From contig CM069446.1 of NCBI GenBank assembly GCA_035610835.1, positions 759,001 through 823,000 on the forward strand: a stretch of DNA of 64,000 nucleotides, given 5' to 3'. This document shows, piece after piece, positions 21,390-34,017 of the stretch. A model generated the notes under the pieces. That model did not search any database. It worked only from the letters and a program-made list of their open reading frames with translations, and was not told the origin of the DNA. The position numbers were made by a program, and so were the translations under genes. Within the stretch, counting starts at the first letter, position 1. Each line of letters begins with the position of its first letter. The DNA comes from Ophiura sarsii (Eukaryota > Echinodermata > Ophiuroidea > Amphilepidida > Ophiuridae).

Positions 21390-24345
21390 GCTGTGTAGTG
21401 CTATCATAGTTGTTTATCAATTTCAATAACACACAAGGATTAATCATGTAATCATGTATCTGGTCATTGCCCCGCATATTGATAAATATAAAAGACAGTT
21501 CTACTCGTGTTTTTTATTGGAAATTCGTATCCTCACAAGTTTGATCAATTTCGTTATGCTTATAATGGCTGCATAATCTGCTTAACAACCGTGCGGAATA
21601 TACATGGAGGCTTATGAGGTCCTTGACTTCTCCCTCCCCTCCCCATTCGTTTTCTTTGCCAAATAGGAGCACCTGAAGACGCATGACCTTCTTATTGTCA
21701 GGGAGCGTCTGTTTTTACATCGTCTCAAACTAAAACAAAACAATGTAAGGGGCGATATCCAAACTCTACAGTGATTTTAAAGCATTTTTCTAGCGATTTT
21801 ACAACGATATTCCAACGGTATTTCGTTCTATTGTTAAAAGCATCGGGAAAAGATCGGTGATTAACTAGAAACCTCTCTACTTATCTGGCGTTAACAATAG
21901 AACTATTGTAGTACTCTCGATGGCTGCATTAGTGAAGCAGACAGATCAAAGGCGCAAGGAAGGTTGTGTTATATTCTTTAAGAAATACTATAAATTTTTT
22001 TGCAATTACGTGAACTTTTAAAATGTTATGAAAAAATTCATGTCAAGTTACAAAATGTCTTTTCTTTTATGATTAGGTCTACAGAGAGAACTGACCTGCC
22101 AGCTATAATGCTATTTGAGGCGCTTATGCCCTATCCAGTTCGAACTGGTTAAAAGAGCTCAATGAAATTCAAAGATGTAGGTACTTTTACTGACGATATA
22201 ACACATTTTTCTTACTTCAGTTTCATCTAAATTTGGTTCTTTAACTTTTTAAAGGAGGTTCGGCACATAAGATTCTTCATGGCGAATCATATAAAAATAC
22301 AAATCATTTAATGCCCAATAATAACACACAATTATAGAGCGCTTTACTTTAGTGAGATCTAAATTCAAAGCGCTTTACAACAAATGAATAACAGATTCAA
22401 AAAACGAAACAAAATACATCAATGATACACAACGAAACGTACACAGTAAAAATAAATTGTCAATATTTGTCATGAACCGTTTTTACGTTCAAACCATTAA
22501 AAGTATAGTGTGCCACCGTACATTGATAAGCATAAAGGACAGTTGAACTCGTATTTTGTATTCGCATTTTGTATCCTCACGAGTTTGATCAACTTTGTTT
22601 GGCTGATAATAGGAGGATAATCTGCTTAATAACCGTCGGGCATATACGTGGAGGCACACGAAGGTCCATTATCTCTTTTCCCAGATCTGTTCTCTTTTTG
22701 AAAAATAGGAACACATATTAAAACACGTGAACTTCTGCAAGGTATCGTCTGGTTTCCACATCGTCATAAGTATAACCATTTAGGGCAACGTGTTTTATTT
22801 CAACATTTTCGGGGAACAGTTGTTGTTGCATTGTTCCATGAATGGTCAGATGTCTTCTCCCATTCCTAATGTCGCTCTACCAATTTTGCAATGTCTTATC
22901 CTTCACATGCACTTCTGTACATGATTTATCTTGATACGTACGCACAAGGCATTTAACAATGAGAGTGGAGGAGAAATCCGTCGCGAGCTTAACTTTCTAA
23001 CCCAGTTAACGTCGAGTCAATATCCTGTTACTACTTTATCATCAAAGCAATCCCCCGAGTATTGTATTGAGACTTTAAGTCCTTGTTGTCAGTATTCATG
23101 ACATTCGTTTAACATGTGTATGTTAGCGACGATTTTATTCAGCTAAACCGATCTTTACACTAATGCCACGCGGCATGCCACTCATGCTGGTTCCTAGACA
23201 GACGTCATTGCAATATCTAAAACGGTCTTTACACTAATGCCAAACATGTTGGTTCCTAGACGTCATTGCAATATTTCTTAACGGCACCGTAAGTACACAT
23301 TCATAGCGGAAAACATGCTGAATTTGTTTAAATCTTAATCTAGAAAACACTTTTTAAATACATTTCCCTATGTAACTACATAATGACTCGTTGAAAGAAT
23401 CCCATGGCCTAAATTGTTAATAAAACTTTCAAATAAATGTTATATCAAATTCGTTTTAGTGCATTATTTCTAAAGATAGGCCTATTTACTGGTAGATACA
23501 AGCTTCTAAAGTAGAAAATCTACTTCAACTACTAATTTAAAGCAGCAAAACAACTTTATAAAAACAGTTCTCTGTAATTTCACAATCGCCCAATGAAACA
23601 AATAAAATCGTGGCCTATAATTATACCTGATTCCTTTAACACAATAAGGTAATGCGTACTCGCGTTAGTGTATAGGGTGATCCCTATGGACTTATGATAA
23701 TCACTTTTCCGTATTGAATTTTATTCATTCTTCTGGCGCGCGTATTCCAATATAAATGTAAAATAGCACTTGATTTGAAATCGGAGCATAAGTATGCACC
23801 AATAATCCAGAAAGCGATTTTCGTACAAAAATAATATCTGCATTACACACAGTTGTTGAATAAGCACCCATCTACATTTTAAACATTAATGCAAAGCCCT
23901 AAGGGACATTAGCCCACTTTCAATGTAAATTGCATTTGGTAATTGTCTAGACGACAGAATTTCAGCTAATTTAAAATGAAATTTGCAATCAAACAAATTA
24001 TAAGAACTAACTGCAATGCCCTTCCCATTGGAAATCGACGGATCTCTGCTTAGGACTGAGAATCTAGAATGAGGTCAGCTACTTTATCAAAATATGAAAT
24101 ATTGGCTCGGGCGCGTAATGACCTAATTACAAAAAGGAGATACAATGACAACTGTTGAGAAATTATCCCACGTGTTGGGAACGAATAATATCCTGTGAAA
24201 ATCTCAACTAATATGTCTATTCAACAATTACCTCATACAAATTGCTTCAAGATCCAGCACAATTTCATCAGTTTCCTATCCATATATTAATATTAGAAAT
24301 CTCATTCAGCGTGAGATACCGTTAAACTTCATCTATAAGCCCTCA
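21390..24345 (+). repeat. Segmental duplication family S, copy B
   Basis: Anchors recur in the same order as copy A: GATTGCCCCGCATATTGATAA (about 21467), TTTTAAAGGAGGTTCGGCAC (about 22248), AATGAGAGTGGAGGAGAAAT (about 22960), ACATTAATGCAAAGCCC (about 23882), GGGCGCGTAATGACCTAATT (about 24109). It lacks the Harbinger insertion. No gene seen. Confidence 0.75.
21749..22010 (+). repeat. Dispersed about 235-260-bp repeat, copy 1
   Basis: Begins ATATCCAAACTCTACAGTGA and runs through GTTCTATTGTTAAAAGCATCG, GATCGGTGATTAACTAGAAA, CTCTCTACTTATCTGGCGTTA to AGAAATACTATAAA. Other copies: 27192-27415 (plus) and 30065-30330 (minus). The internal GTTCTATTGTTAA and TTAACAATAGAAC are inverted to each other. 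Confidence 0.8.
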
Positions 24346-24493
24346 TTGACTAATAGTTAATAAGCTGAAAATATATAAAAAGGTATGAGCGCCCTCTTTT
24401 GATCTAGAGAAATTAGCACGAATGAGTTTAGTGTATTCGATATTCAATACTATAAAGTTGTATTACTATCTAAATAATTTCATGGACACTGGA

Positions 24494-24567
24494 CAGACGA
24501 ATTGCTCAATTGGTAAAGCGTCAACTTCAGTATCACGAGGTTGGTGGTTCGATTCTCAAGTACACCC
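24494..24567 (+). pseudogene. tRNA-like remnant
   Basis: An A-box-like TTGCTCAATTGGTAAAGCG and B-box-like GGTTCGATTCT at tRNA spacing, followed by a T4 run. The D stem pairs but the T and acceptor stems do not. Probably a decayed tRNA or a SINE head. Confidence 0.45.
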
Positions 24568-25030
24568 TTTGCAATTTCTTTTGAAATCCTAGTGATATAG
24601 AAATTAATGCAAACTTGAATGTAAAATTATTACTCAATTATACAAGCTTTATTTTTATTTTTTAAAAAACAAGCACATAATTAATCTGATTGTAAAAAGT
24701 AATGATCTTAATAGTCCTAAAACACATTTATACTACAAATTAACTACAGCAAAATGTATTTATTGGCTTATTTTAAATGTTTCACACAGTAATCTTAAAC
24801 GTTTCCTTCATCATGATTTAAGGGAGAATTATGATGATGCATATTAGGTTGGTAGATCAAGTTAAGCAACAAAATGAAAGTAACTATGCAAACCACTATA
24901 ATCCTGGTCTTACAGGATTATAATTGAATGGCTATTAAATCAATTTATTTCCAATAAGATAGAGGGCCGTCCATTTATACCGAACCATCAATCATACATG
25001 TAGTTATAAAACAGTATCTGACATAGCAGT

Positions 25031-25125
25031 CCCGTTTAGATCAATTGGTAAAGCCGACAGTTTGGGCTAGGGCAATTGTGATCGCAGGTTCCAGATAAAA
25101 ATTCTTGGTTCGAATCTCACTTCAA
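25031..25125 (+). pseudogene. tRNA-like remnant with enlarged middle
   Basis: TTTAGATCAATTGGTAAAGCC (A-box-like, shared with 24494) and GGTTCGAATCTC (B box) are about 60 nt apart, with TTTT downstream. The extra bases between the boxes include AGGTTCCAGATAAAAATTC. The stems are not convincing. A tRNA-derived SINE is likely. Confidence 0.35.
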
Positions 25126-25666
25126 GACTTCTTCTTTTGGAAAAGTCATAATTTTCAAATTCTTGACAGTGTTTTATTTTTATCATGAATGAACAAGGAA
25201 TCTATCTTTTTCGTTGGTTTTTTATTTTATTTTTTTAAATGAAACAAAATTTAATCAAACTGGACACGCAAGCCATGGCCAGTCAATAACGTTTCGACTG
25301 TTTGCCTGTTGCCCTCATTGATTCGAAACGCGATATTACACGTTTGTGCCATACCTATTCTTGGAGAAACACAAAGCACAAAACAAATAAAACAAAACTG
25401 AGTGGAAATAATAAAAGAAATCACGCGAAGGACTTATTTACGGTACCATCCATCTTTTTAAGTCTGTTTAAGTTTTTCGGAACTATAATACACACGTTTG
25501 ACGGATTGCCTTTAAATTCCACGCCTAATGAACATGTCATAGTTTGAGCAGCTCACGTGGTATTGAAGGTCATGCATTACATTCATGTAAATGGTAGTAT
25601 AGTGGCCACGTGCTATTGATTTATAACGGATTAGTTTTAGGATTACGAAACTGTGTCTATAGCTGC

Positions 25667-27166
25667 GTTCAGACAGGCGTAAATTCGTATAGAGTAAGAT
25701 CAGATTAACGATTGTCCATGTTAAACTTGCGAGTAATGACCGTGTGGACGGCATCCGTGTTAACTAATCCGACCTTACTCTGAACCGATTTAATCCTGAG
25801 ATTTCTCAGGAGTAACGCGCTGAACACGAGCTGCAGTTCGGATTAGCACGCCCGTGTGGATGCACTTAAGACGGTCTCTGGTGTAAATGCGACCTTTCGA
25901 TGTATAAGGCATAGTAAAATAAGTAACATGTTTCCCGTCCGGACATTTTAAAAAAAGGAGGAGGGAGGATCTTACTATTTACTATTTTCCATTTTTTTGC
26001 TATTATTTTCCCAAGATGGCCGACAAGTCGAAAGTGATCAACTGACTGTGTCGGGGACACTCCTAAACAGATTTTCCACTATACTTGCCAGAGAAACAAA
26101 AAACCCCATCTAAATTCAGTACATTTTGTTTATTATTTGTGCAATAGACGTGTTGCCTGTAAAATGATATACGGTAACACTGTAAAGATTTGTAACTAAA
26201 TTTTTGCATATATATGTTTTTCTCTTCAATTTGGGTCAAATAAAATTATATTGTTGTTTGTAGCCTATGCATGTCTGTGATCTGGTAAAGAGAGATGTTT
26301 CATTTATGAATGATGGATAAAATAACAAATAGGTTTTGAATGCTATTAACATAACATGCATAACAGCAGTTATAATTTGTGTAACTCAATTTCAAAAATA
26401 AACAAATCAGTGTTTTATTATGTTACAATCAACACTTCTCTTCCCCTATTTAATGATCATTTACTGAATATAGGTATTTTTCAAATGTTAAAAATAATTC
26501 ATAACTGTATGTGTCTTGAATTAATGAAAGGATTTCTAAATTATTTCAACAAACCAAGATAATTTTATACTTGAGCATGATATAGGTCACTCGAGGAGTC
26601 AGGTAGGGGTCAATCGATGCTGTTTAGGTGACCAATTAAATAAAGCTCTGAAAATTTAAAATTTATTTATTTATTTATTTATCTTTCTTTTTTTTTTGCG
26701 GGGAAGGGAAACATGGAACTTTTTTTACTAGGCCTTACATCTTGTAAACCACCATCCGAAAAAGGCGAAAAATTAGTAACAAAAAGAGAAATTTCGATCT
26801 TGAATTCATGTTTACAAGCGAGATGAATAAATCTAGCTGAAATAATCGAATAAAGGAACCGACAATTTAAAAAATAACGGAATAAATCGTATGTAAACTG
26901 GACACCAATGCTTAGCACCAGGCTGCCAAAAATGGGATTCGAAATAATCACAACTCGCGCGGTTGTCATCGGTCAAAGGTCAAAGGGTGTACTCCGATAT
27001 TTACTCGTGAGACCCCTGCGATGGTCGTGTTAACTTTGTCGGAAAACTTAGGAGTAACGTTGTATTTAGTACCGTGTGGACAACTGTCCGGTGTAGAGGG
27101 ATTAATTGTGGAATTTTAATTGCTGTAGGGTCTAAATTTACGCCGATCATTTATGCCCGTCTGAAC
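25667..27166. mobile_element. Candidate 1.5-kb inverted-repeat transposon
   Basis: GTTCAGACAGGCGTAAAT at the left and ATTTATGCCCGTCTGAAC (with variants) at the right are inverted. Subterminal GTGTGGA and GGAGTAACG motifs also recur on both sides. Two minus-strand frames inside (25866-26060, 26679-26969) show no family features. No clear target duplication, so boundaries are tentative. Confidence 0.45.
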
Positions 27167-27191
27167 ATGCCTATCACCATGATATCACTAA

Positions 27192-27415
27192 GGGTCCATA
27201 TCCAAACTCTCAGTGCTTTTAAATTGTTTTTCTAGCGATTTCAAAGCGCTTTTCCAACGGTATTTCGTTCTATTGTTAAAAGCATCGGAAAAAGATCGGT
27301 GATTAACTAGAAACCTCTCTACTTATCTGGCGTTAACAATATAACTATTGTAGTACTCTTGATGGCCCAATTAGTGAAGCAGACACATGAAAGCGCGAGG
27401 AAGATTGTGTTATTA
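27192..27415 (+). repeat. Dispersed about 235-260-bp repeat, copy 2
   Basis: Starts GGTCCATATCCAAACTCTCA and matches 21749-21990 throughout, ending at GGAAGATTGTGTTAT. It lies just outside the right end of the candidate element at 25667-27166. Confidence 0.8.
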
Positions 27416-27504
27416 AGCTGACCAGTGTTCACCCGACCCCTGTTGTGACGTAGAGAGCGACCCATTTGCCAGATTGTACACCTATCGGGTTTCTAGTACA
27501 AGTC

Positions 27505-28173
27505 CCGGGGGGGGGGGGGGGGGCACTGACATTTGAAAAGGGTATAGTTAGGTGCCGCGCTGAAGACCCCCTTTTCACCCTCTGCTGCTAGTTCTTATGA
27601 CCCCCCCCCCCCCCCCTTTTGAGCCTGCATCAGTTCTTAAGACCCCGTTTTCATTGAAAATTCAAAAATCGCGAAATTTTGCGTTCCAAAGCACCAATTT
27701 TGTGTTCCAAAGCCCCAATTTTTCGAAAATTTTGCGTTCTTAAACCAAAATAAATCGAAAATTGAACTATAGGCTACAATCAAGGAAAAAAAGGTTGGCA
27801 CACTTTGTCTTAATTACGGGAAAAAACCCGCCCCTCTCCCCGGAGGCAATGTTGATCCGAGTCATATTATCAGAAGCCATGGTAGGTCCCCCAACATTGA
27901 TTGATGGGGGATGGGGAAGGATATAAGAAAGGGGGAGACTTTTGCTTTCTATTAAACAGTGCTATGTCCCAAGTCTGATCTCAATTGCGAGCACAGGGAT
28001 ATTTGTAATAAGTTGCGTCAAGTGTGCCAACTATTATTTTCCTTGATTGTAGTTCTCAAGACCAATTTTTTTGGGGAAAAAATCAGTTCCTATAAGACCA
28101 TATTTTTCGTCATAAAATCCACTCAGTTCAGTTCTTTAGCCCCCTTTTTGAGACCCTGGGCGACCCCGACTCA
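27505..28173. repeat. G/C-run-rich repeat containing a nested element
   Basis: A long G run (about 27509-27523) and a C run (about 27602-27617) with AAGACCCC and AGTTCTTAAGACCCC motifs. The same motif family resumes after the nested CAATCAAGG element (TTCTCAAGACCAATTT, about 28052). The outer element may be an unclassified MITE; ends are not certain. Confidence 0.4.
27777..28049 (-). mobile_element. Inverted-repeat element, CAATCAAGG ends, copy 2
   Basis: Reverse-complement relative of 13393-13639: GGCACACTTTGTCTTAATTA, CCCGCCCCTCTCCCCGGAGG, CAACATTGATTGATGGGGGA and AGTTGCGTCAAGTGTGCCAA all align in reverse. TA flanks both sides (27775-27776, 28050-28051). Confidence 0.75.
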
Positions 28174-28376
28174 AACGATATGTTTATAGCCGCCTATTCA
28201 TTGCTAGGCTTATCGTAACACTTATAAAACTCGCCCATTGCTTGTGTGTTGGATTTCGATCACGACAGGAGCATGTGCAGATGCGATTTTTGTGTAAGTG
28301 GTCTGTGATTTTGTCAACATTAAATTTTTACTGTGATGTGATTTGTCGATCTACATTGAATGCAAAAAGAAACAAC

Positions 28377-28449
28377 GCCCCCGGCTGGCCTCGAACCACC
28401 AACCTTTCGGGTAACAGCCGAACGCGCTTACCAATTGCGCCACGGAGGC
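28377..28449 (-). tRNA. tRNA-Asn(GTT)
   Basis: A 73-nt minus-strand cloverleaf. The acceptor GCCTCCG/CGGGGGC pairs at all seven positions with one G-U. The D stem is GCGC/GCGC. The anticodon arm TTCGG-CTGTTAC-CCGAA pairs fully and gives anticodon GTT (Asn). The T stem GGTGG/CCAGC has one mismatch. Position 73 is G, as usual for tRNA-Asn, and the D-loop and TTCGA are standard. A TTTTT run (28364-28368 on this strand) about ten bases downstream fits a Pol III terminator. The overlapping short reading frames on both strands are shadows. Confidence 0.82.
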
Positions 28450-28868
28450 GGTTACTTACTAGACTGTTTTGGTTTGTCATGTTCACCCGTACACTTCCCC
28501 GTACACTTGCAAAGGGGCGTGTACATCTCAAGTGTTTGTCCTGGACAAAAATCACATGACTCGCTTCGCTCCCAAGTCCTCGCGTGCCCGGCAAAAAGCC
28601 CATGATGCAATACTAAGTCGTAAAAGTGTGCACATAAATCGACAAAATGCTGTACAAACGAAATATAATCTAGAATTGTTTCAAAATAGTGTTATTCGTT
28701 ACATTTAAATCAGAATTACTTTCTTTAACAGTAAATAATCAACTTTTGAACGAGAAACTATCTTAAAACAACAAAGATTAAGAAATATAAAGCATTTTAA
28801 ACATCCAATTTAGAGAAGAGTGGTATGTTGAACCATATTACTTTTGTTTGTTATTGCGTTCACATAGC

Positions 28869-28939
28869 GCATAGTTGGCTCAGCGGTAGAGCATTGGACT
28901 AGTAAACCGGAGGTCGTGGGTTCGACTCCTATCACGTCT
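28869..28939 (+). pseudogene. tRNA-like, anticodon-loop CTAGTAA (Thr-type)
   Basis: TGGCTCAGCGG (A box) and GGTTCGACTCC (B box) are good, the T stem pairs using G-U, and the loop is CTAGTAA, giving AGT (Thr). The acceptor stem is poor. A TTTT run follows. It may be a decayed tRNA-Thr or a SINE. Its anticodon loop is the same as in the 5-kb array. Confidence 0.5.
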
Positions 28940-29576
28940 TGAAATTTTATTTTAATCGTTTATATACATTTTGTATTAGTTTTCGATATTGTTTATCATT
29001 CGTATAATTATTCATTTTTGTTCAATTATAGTTTATTTTGGAATGTGGAATTATTTGCGATTTCATTTTAATTTTCCACTGACTGTTTAGTGTGCAAGGC
29101 ATCATGAAATGTGAATGAACCGCGGTATACCACCGAACTGTCCTATTCCTATGCAACATGCCAATAATACAATAGAAACTCTTTGTGTGTTATTATCGAT
29201 TGAGCTAAACTTGTAAAGTAAATGCCAGCCGTTATGTAATACAAATCAATGTGCCTGTATTATTATTATTGAAATAATGTTTCGGTGGTGTAGGAAATAG
29301 GTCAATCGATTCAAGGACATGAGCCGACTGGCTTCTTATTTACATAACAATTGGCCTTTGCAGATCATGTTCATAGACTAGCTAGGGGCCATTCAATGTA
29401 GGCCTAGGAGTAGTAAACACAATTATATTTACAGAACATTCTTTATCGCAGTGAAAATTGCAAAAGAAAAAAAGTATCATTCACCATTCAATAAATATAG
29501 CGAACGATAAGCAATCCTGTCAATTTATAAAAACAAACAGTGTAATAACAAAACAGAAAAGAAAACCATCCCCATC

Positions 29577-29645
29577 CGCAGGATTCGAACCACTGACCTC
29601 ATGATTGTGAAGCCGGCGCTTTGACGTTTGAGCTAATGAAGGCTA
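29577..29645 (-). pseudogene. tRNA-like remnant
   Basis: On the minus strand TTAGCTCAAACGTCAAAGCG and GGTTCGAATCC are at tRNA spacing, with TTTTC downstream. The anticodon loop could be TTCACAA, but its stem does not pair. Likely decayed. Confidence 0.4.
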
Positions 29646-30064
29646 TACATAAACGTTTTGAAGAAAAACATTACATAGGGTTCAAAATACAAATATCTCT
29701 TAAATAGGAGGCTAAAATCGAAAGGACAAAAGTCGGAAACAATATCCTCTCTAAACTAATGACTTGGATTATATATTGTATAATACATAGGTATTATATT
29801 GTATAATACTTCCAAACACGATGGTCAATATATTACGCCCCCTCCGTCATCACCCATCCATTGTACAAATATGTTACGTGACCTATCGCCAAAATGTTTT
29901 CAGCATTGATTTCAATGGAATGAAGGGGAAAATGGGCTACTTTCACAATATCTTGGCAATACTGCGCCAAACAATAGATGAATAGAGTGATGGAGCGGTA
30001 GCTTAATTCATATTTCTAGACGACCAGATACATTGATCGGCGGTGAACGTAAACATTTTATGAT

Positions 30065-30330
30065 CGGATTTAAAAAGCTTATAAATAGTATTTCTTAAAG
30101 AATATAACACAACCTTCCTCGCGCTTTGATGTGTTTGCTTCACTAATTGAGTCATCCAGAGTACTACAATAGTTCTATTGTTAACGCCAGATAAGTAGAG
30201 AGGTTTCTAGTTAATCACCGATCTTTTTCCGATGCTTTTAACAATAGAACGAAATACCGTTGGAAAAGCGCTTTGAAATCGCTAGAAAAACAATTTAAAA
30301 GCACTGAGAGTTTGGATATGGACCCTAAAG
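30065..30330 (-). repeat. Dispersed about 235-260-bp repeat, copy 3
   Basis: Reverse complement of 21749-22010 and 27192-27415, from ATAGTATTTCTTAAAGAATA to GAGAGTTTGGATATGGACCC. Confidence 0.85.
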
Positions 30331-30708
30331 AAGTCCTCTGCCCCAAATTCTACAGACATGCTACATGCTTGTATCGATCAACTGTGAACCATATACATGT
30401 ACATGTACATGTATACATGGTGTCTCTAAAAACTCGAATCAGGAATTGTCATCTAGAACCAACAATGGCCAACTACTCACAAAAACCACAACTTAACAAA
30501 AGACATAAGTAGCAGAACTGAAAAGCATTGAATTGTAATCAACGTATTGTCTCACTGTACTCCATCCATGCATGTCTTTACAAAAATACTAAGTCGTTGA
30601 GGTTGATTTAAATGTTTGTACTATTTATAAACGATTGTGATAACATTAAAATAAAAATATGTGTAGAAAATATCCTACTAAAGTTATTTCAAATCCTCCA
30701 AAGTTGCA
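30331..30708. other. Non-coding; short ACATGT alternation
   Basis: Contains ATACATGTACATGTACATGT (about 30392-30415), a self-complementary simple repeat. No gene seen. Confidence 0.4.
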
Positions 30709-30866
30709 CTAAGGGATGACTTCAAAACTAAACCGCAAGTTGACCGCCAGTTCCGCCCGGTTCTGTGCGGTTGGAACCGGTTTCTATTGTTCTAAACAAT
30801 GCATAGCGGTCCAACCGCACTGAACCGCCGGTCAGCCGGCTGTTGAGTTTAGACGTCACCCCTAAG
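30709..30866. mobile_element. Short GC-rich MITE
   Basis: CTAAGGGATGACTTCAAAACT at the left and AGTTTAGACGTCACCCCTAAG at the right are imperfect inverted repeats. The interior has several GCGGTT/AACCGC pairs that would fold into a hairpin. TTGCA and TTGCC flank the ends, a possible worn target duplication. Confidence 0.6.
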
Positions 30867-31004
30867 TTGCCTCAGATCTCCGAAATTGTACTTCGTTTTA
30901 TTAAGCTGCCGAAGAATACGCAAAAATACCTTAAATTTAATAAAGATACATACGTCGATTTTGCGCAATTAATCGTTACTAAAATAGCCCCTAAATTTTG
31001 AATC

Positions 31005-33176
31005 TGTAATACCGGTATCTGAGTATAATCAACCACCAGCTTTGGCTCTAGGTGAATTAGATACAGATAAAGATACAGTTACCAGAACAAGTTAATGACT
31101 CCAACGTTACTCAAAATGGTATTAGACCTTAGTCACTGTAAGTGCATCGCATGCAAGTATCAGGATATCAAAATATTCATGTTCATTTCCGGTTCCCAAG
31201 CCACATCGATTGTATTCAGAGAAATCTTATCTGCACTCAACAACAGCTTGGGATTTAAAACAGCCTAAAAGGTATTTGCGATATCTTTACTTCCATCTTT
31301 TCCCAAAATCCCATTTTGTATGTACTACGTACCCTTTCATATGATAATAACCAGCATGAGGATAGCCTGAAGTTTAGAATGTTCGGTTTCAATTCTTTTT
31401 TTGCAATTACTTGAACTTTTAAAAATGTTATGAACAAATTCATGTCAAGTTACAAAATGTCTTTTCTTTCATGATTAGGTCTACAGAGAGCATTGACTTG
31501 CCAACTGTATTGCTACGGAGCTCAATGAAATTCAACGATGTAGGTACTTTTACTGACGATATAACACATTTTACTTACTTCAGTTTCATCCAAATTTGGT
31601 TCTTTAACTTTTTAAAGGAGGTTCGGCACATAAGATTCTTCATGGCGAATAATACAAAAATACAAGGCATTTAATGCCCCAAATAATAATAATAATAATA
31701 ATAACACACATTTATAGAGCGCATTACTTTAGTGAGATCTAAACTCAAACGCTTTACAACAAATGAATAACAGATTCAAAAAACAACAAAAATACAACAA
31801 TGATCTTAAATCTGCAAAAAGATACATACACAGTAAAAATAAATATTTGTCATGAACCGTTTTACGTTCATACCATTAAAAGTGTAGTGTGCCACCGTAC
31901 ATTGATAAACATAAAGGACAGTTGAACTCGTATTTTGTATTCGCAATTTGTATCCTCACGAGTTTGATCAACTTTATTTGGCTGATAATAGGAGGATAAT
32001 CTGCTTAACAACCGTCGGGCATATACGTGGAGGCACACGAAGGTCCATTATCTCTTTTCCCAGATCTGTTCTCTTTTTGCCAAGTAGGAACACATATTAA
32101 AACACGTGAACTTCTGCAAGGTAATGTCTGGTTTCCACATCGTCATAAGTATAACCATTTAGGGCAACGTGTTTTATTTCAACATTTTCGGGGAATTGTT
32201 GGATGAATGGTCAGATGTCTTCTCCCATTCCTAATTCCGCTCTACCAATTTCGCAATGTCTTAGCCTTCACATACACTTCTGTACATGATTTATCTTAAT
32301 ACGTACGCACAAGGCATTTATCAATGAGAGTGGAGGAGAAAATCCGTCGCGAACTTAACTTTCTAACCCAGTTAACGTCAAGTCAATATCCTGTTACTCC
32401 TTTATCATCAAAGCAATCCCCGAGTATTGTATTGAGACTTTGTCCGTATCCATGCCATTCGTTTAGCATGTTTAAGTTAGCGACGATTTTATTCAGCTAA
32501 ACCGGTCTTTACACTAATGCCACTCTTGTTGGTTCCTAGACGTCATTGCAATATTTCTTACTAATGGCCTACATTTTGGTTCAAATAAGTTTGATCTCAA
32601 ATTCATTTTAGTGCATTGTTTCTATAGATAGGCCTATTTACTTACTGGTAGATTCAAGCTTCTAAAGTAGAACATCTATTTTAAAAAAGCTTCAACTACT
32701 AATGTACAGCAGCAAAAATAACAAAGAAAAAAAATATGGCCTATATACCTGATTCCACATTAAGGTCATGCGTACTCGCGATAGAGTATTAATGGGATCC
32801 CTATGTATACCTATGAAAATCACATTTCCGTTTATCTATTATATTGTATTTATTCATCTCGCGGGTATACCAATATAAATGTAAAACAGCACTTGTTTTG
32901 AATCTCGAAGCATGGGCATGCACCAAGAATTCAGAATATGATTTTCATATAAAAATAAAATCTGCATTACACACAACTGTTGAGTAAATACCCCATTTAC
33001 ATAACTAACATTAATGCAAAGCCCACAGGGACATAAGACGACATCAGACGGCAGTTAATTAAAACGTTAAATTTCCAATCAAACAAATTATAAGAACATA
33101 GCTGTAACCCCCATCCCATTGGAAATCAACGGCTCTCTGCGTAGTATAATGGATCTAAAATAATCTCAGCTACTAA
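31005..33176 (+). repeat. Segmental duplication family S, copy C
   Basis: Ordered anchors: AATCTGTAATACCGG (about 31001), GGGATTTAAAACAGCC (about 31250), TTTTAAAGGAGGTTCGGCAC (about 31610), CACGAAGGTCCATTATCTCT (about 32036), AATGAGAGTGGAGGAGAAAA (about 32323), ACATTAATGCAAAGCCC (about 33008). It ends at CAGCTACT next to a GAGTG array. An (AAT)n microsatellite lies at about 31682-31704. Confidence 0.78.
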
Positions 33177-34017
33177 ACCACTCGCTTAAGGTAAAAGAGT
33201 GAAATTGTCACTCGTTGTACAGAGTGATATGTTACTCGGTGTCGAGTGACTTTTCACTCTGTGCGGTTGATGAGTTATACCAGATTTATGTAAGAGTGAA
33301 AATGTCACTCGTTGTCCAGAGTGACATTATTGTCACTCGAAAAGAGTAATTTTCACTCTGTGCGAGTGATCAGTTGTACCAGATTTAATTTGAGAGTCGG
33401 AACACAATCAAATAGAAAAATATTCAAAAACTCAAAATATTCTTTATTTTATGATAAACATTTTTGAAGTAATAATTAATGATGATATCAATGTTAAATT
33501 GATTCTGCAATGATTTTAAAGTCAAAATAATGATTGAATATAAATTACAATAAAAAACCACCATAGAAAGTAGATTTAGATACTTTACATAGAGAAATAT
33601 CATGTTGATATATGATATCGTTTCACTACCGAAAGGAAGTGATAATGTAACATAGGCAAATGACAGCAGTTGTTTGGTCGAGAAAAGGTAAGTATAGTTT
33701 GGATAATGACTCTTTGTTTGTTATTCAAATTTTCTATTGAATTGCAAGTTATTCATGTGAATGTGATTAAGTAATTAAAATGTTCCATTATTGTTCATTC
33801 TCAATGAGGGTGAAGTTCAGTCTAAATGAGTGAAATACACTCCTTATATATTCACTCTTTTTTCACTCCAAGGGAGTGATCACTGTAGGCACTCTTCGAA
33901 GAGTGAAAATTCACTCGTTCCAGGAGTGAACAAAATTCACTCTTTTTTGGAGTGAACATGGTTCCACTCTTTCAAGGAGTGACTTTCAATCTATTAGAGT
34001 GATCACTGTAGGCAATC
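33177..34017. repeat. GAGTG/CACTC palindrome array, block 1
   Basis: Two clusters of alternating GAGTGA and TCACTC motifs (about 33181-33390 and 33820-34010) flank about 430 bp of AT-rich sequence. Many motifs form small hairpins, such as CACTCTTCGAAGAGTG and CACTCCAAGGGAGTG. It joins copy C to copy D and, with copy D, forms part of a roughly 2-kb tandem unit. No coding frame. Confidence 0.8.

Noticed and set aside
25866..26060. Minus-strand frame as a possible transposase remnant
   Set aside because: No catalytic or DNA-binding motif is visible, and it runs through low-complexity Lys/Pro sequence.
28242..28708. Four overlapping frames around 28.3-28.7 kb
   Set aside because: They cross the tRNA-Asn on both strands and show no protein family features.
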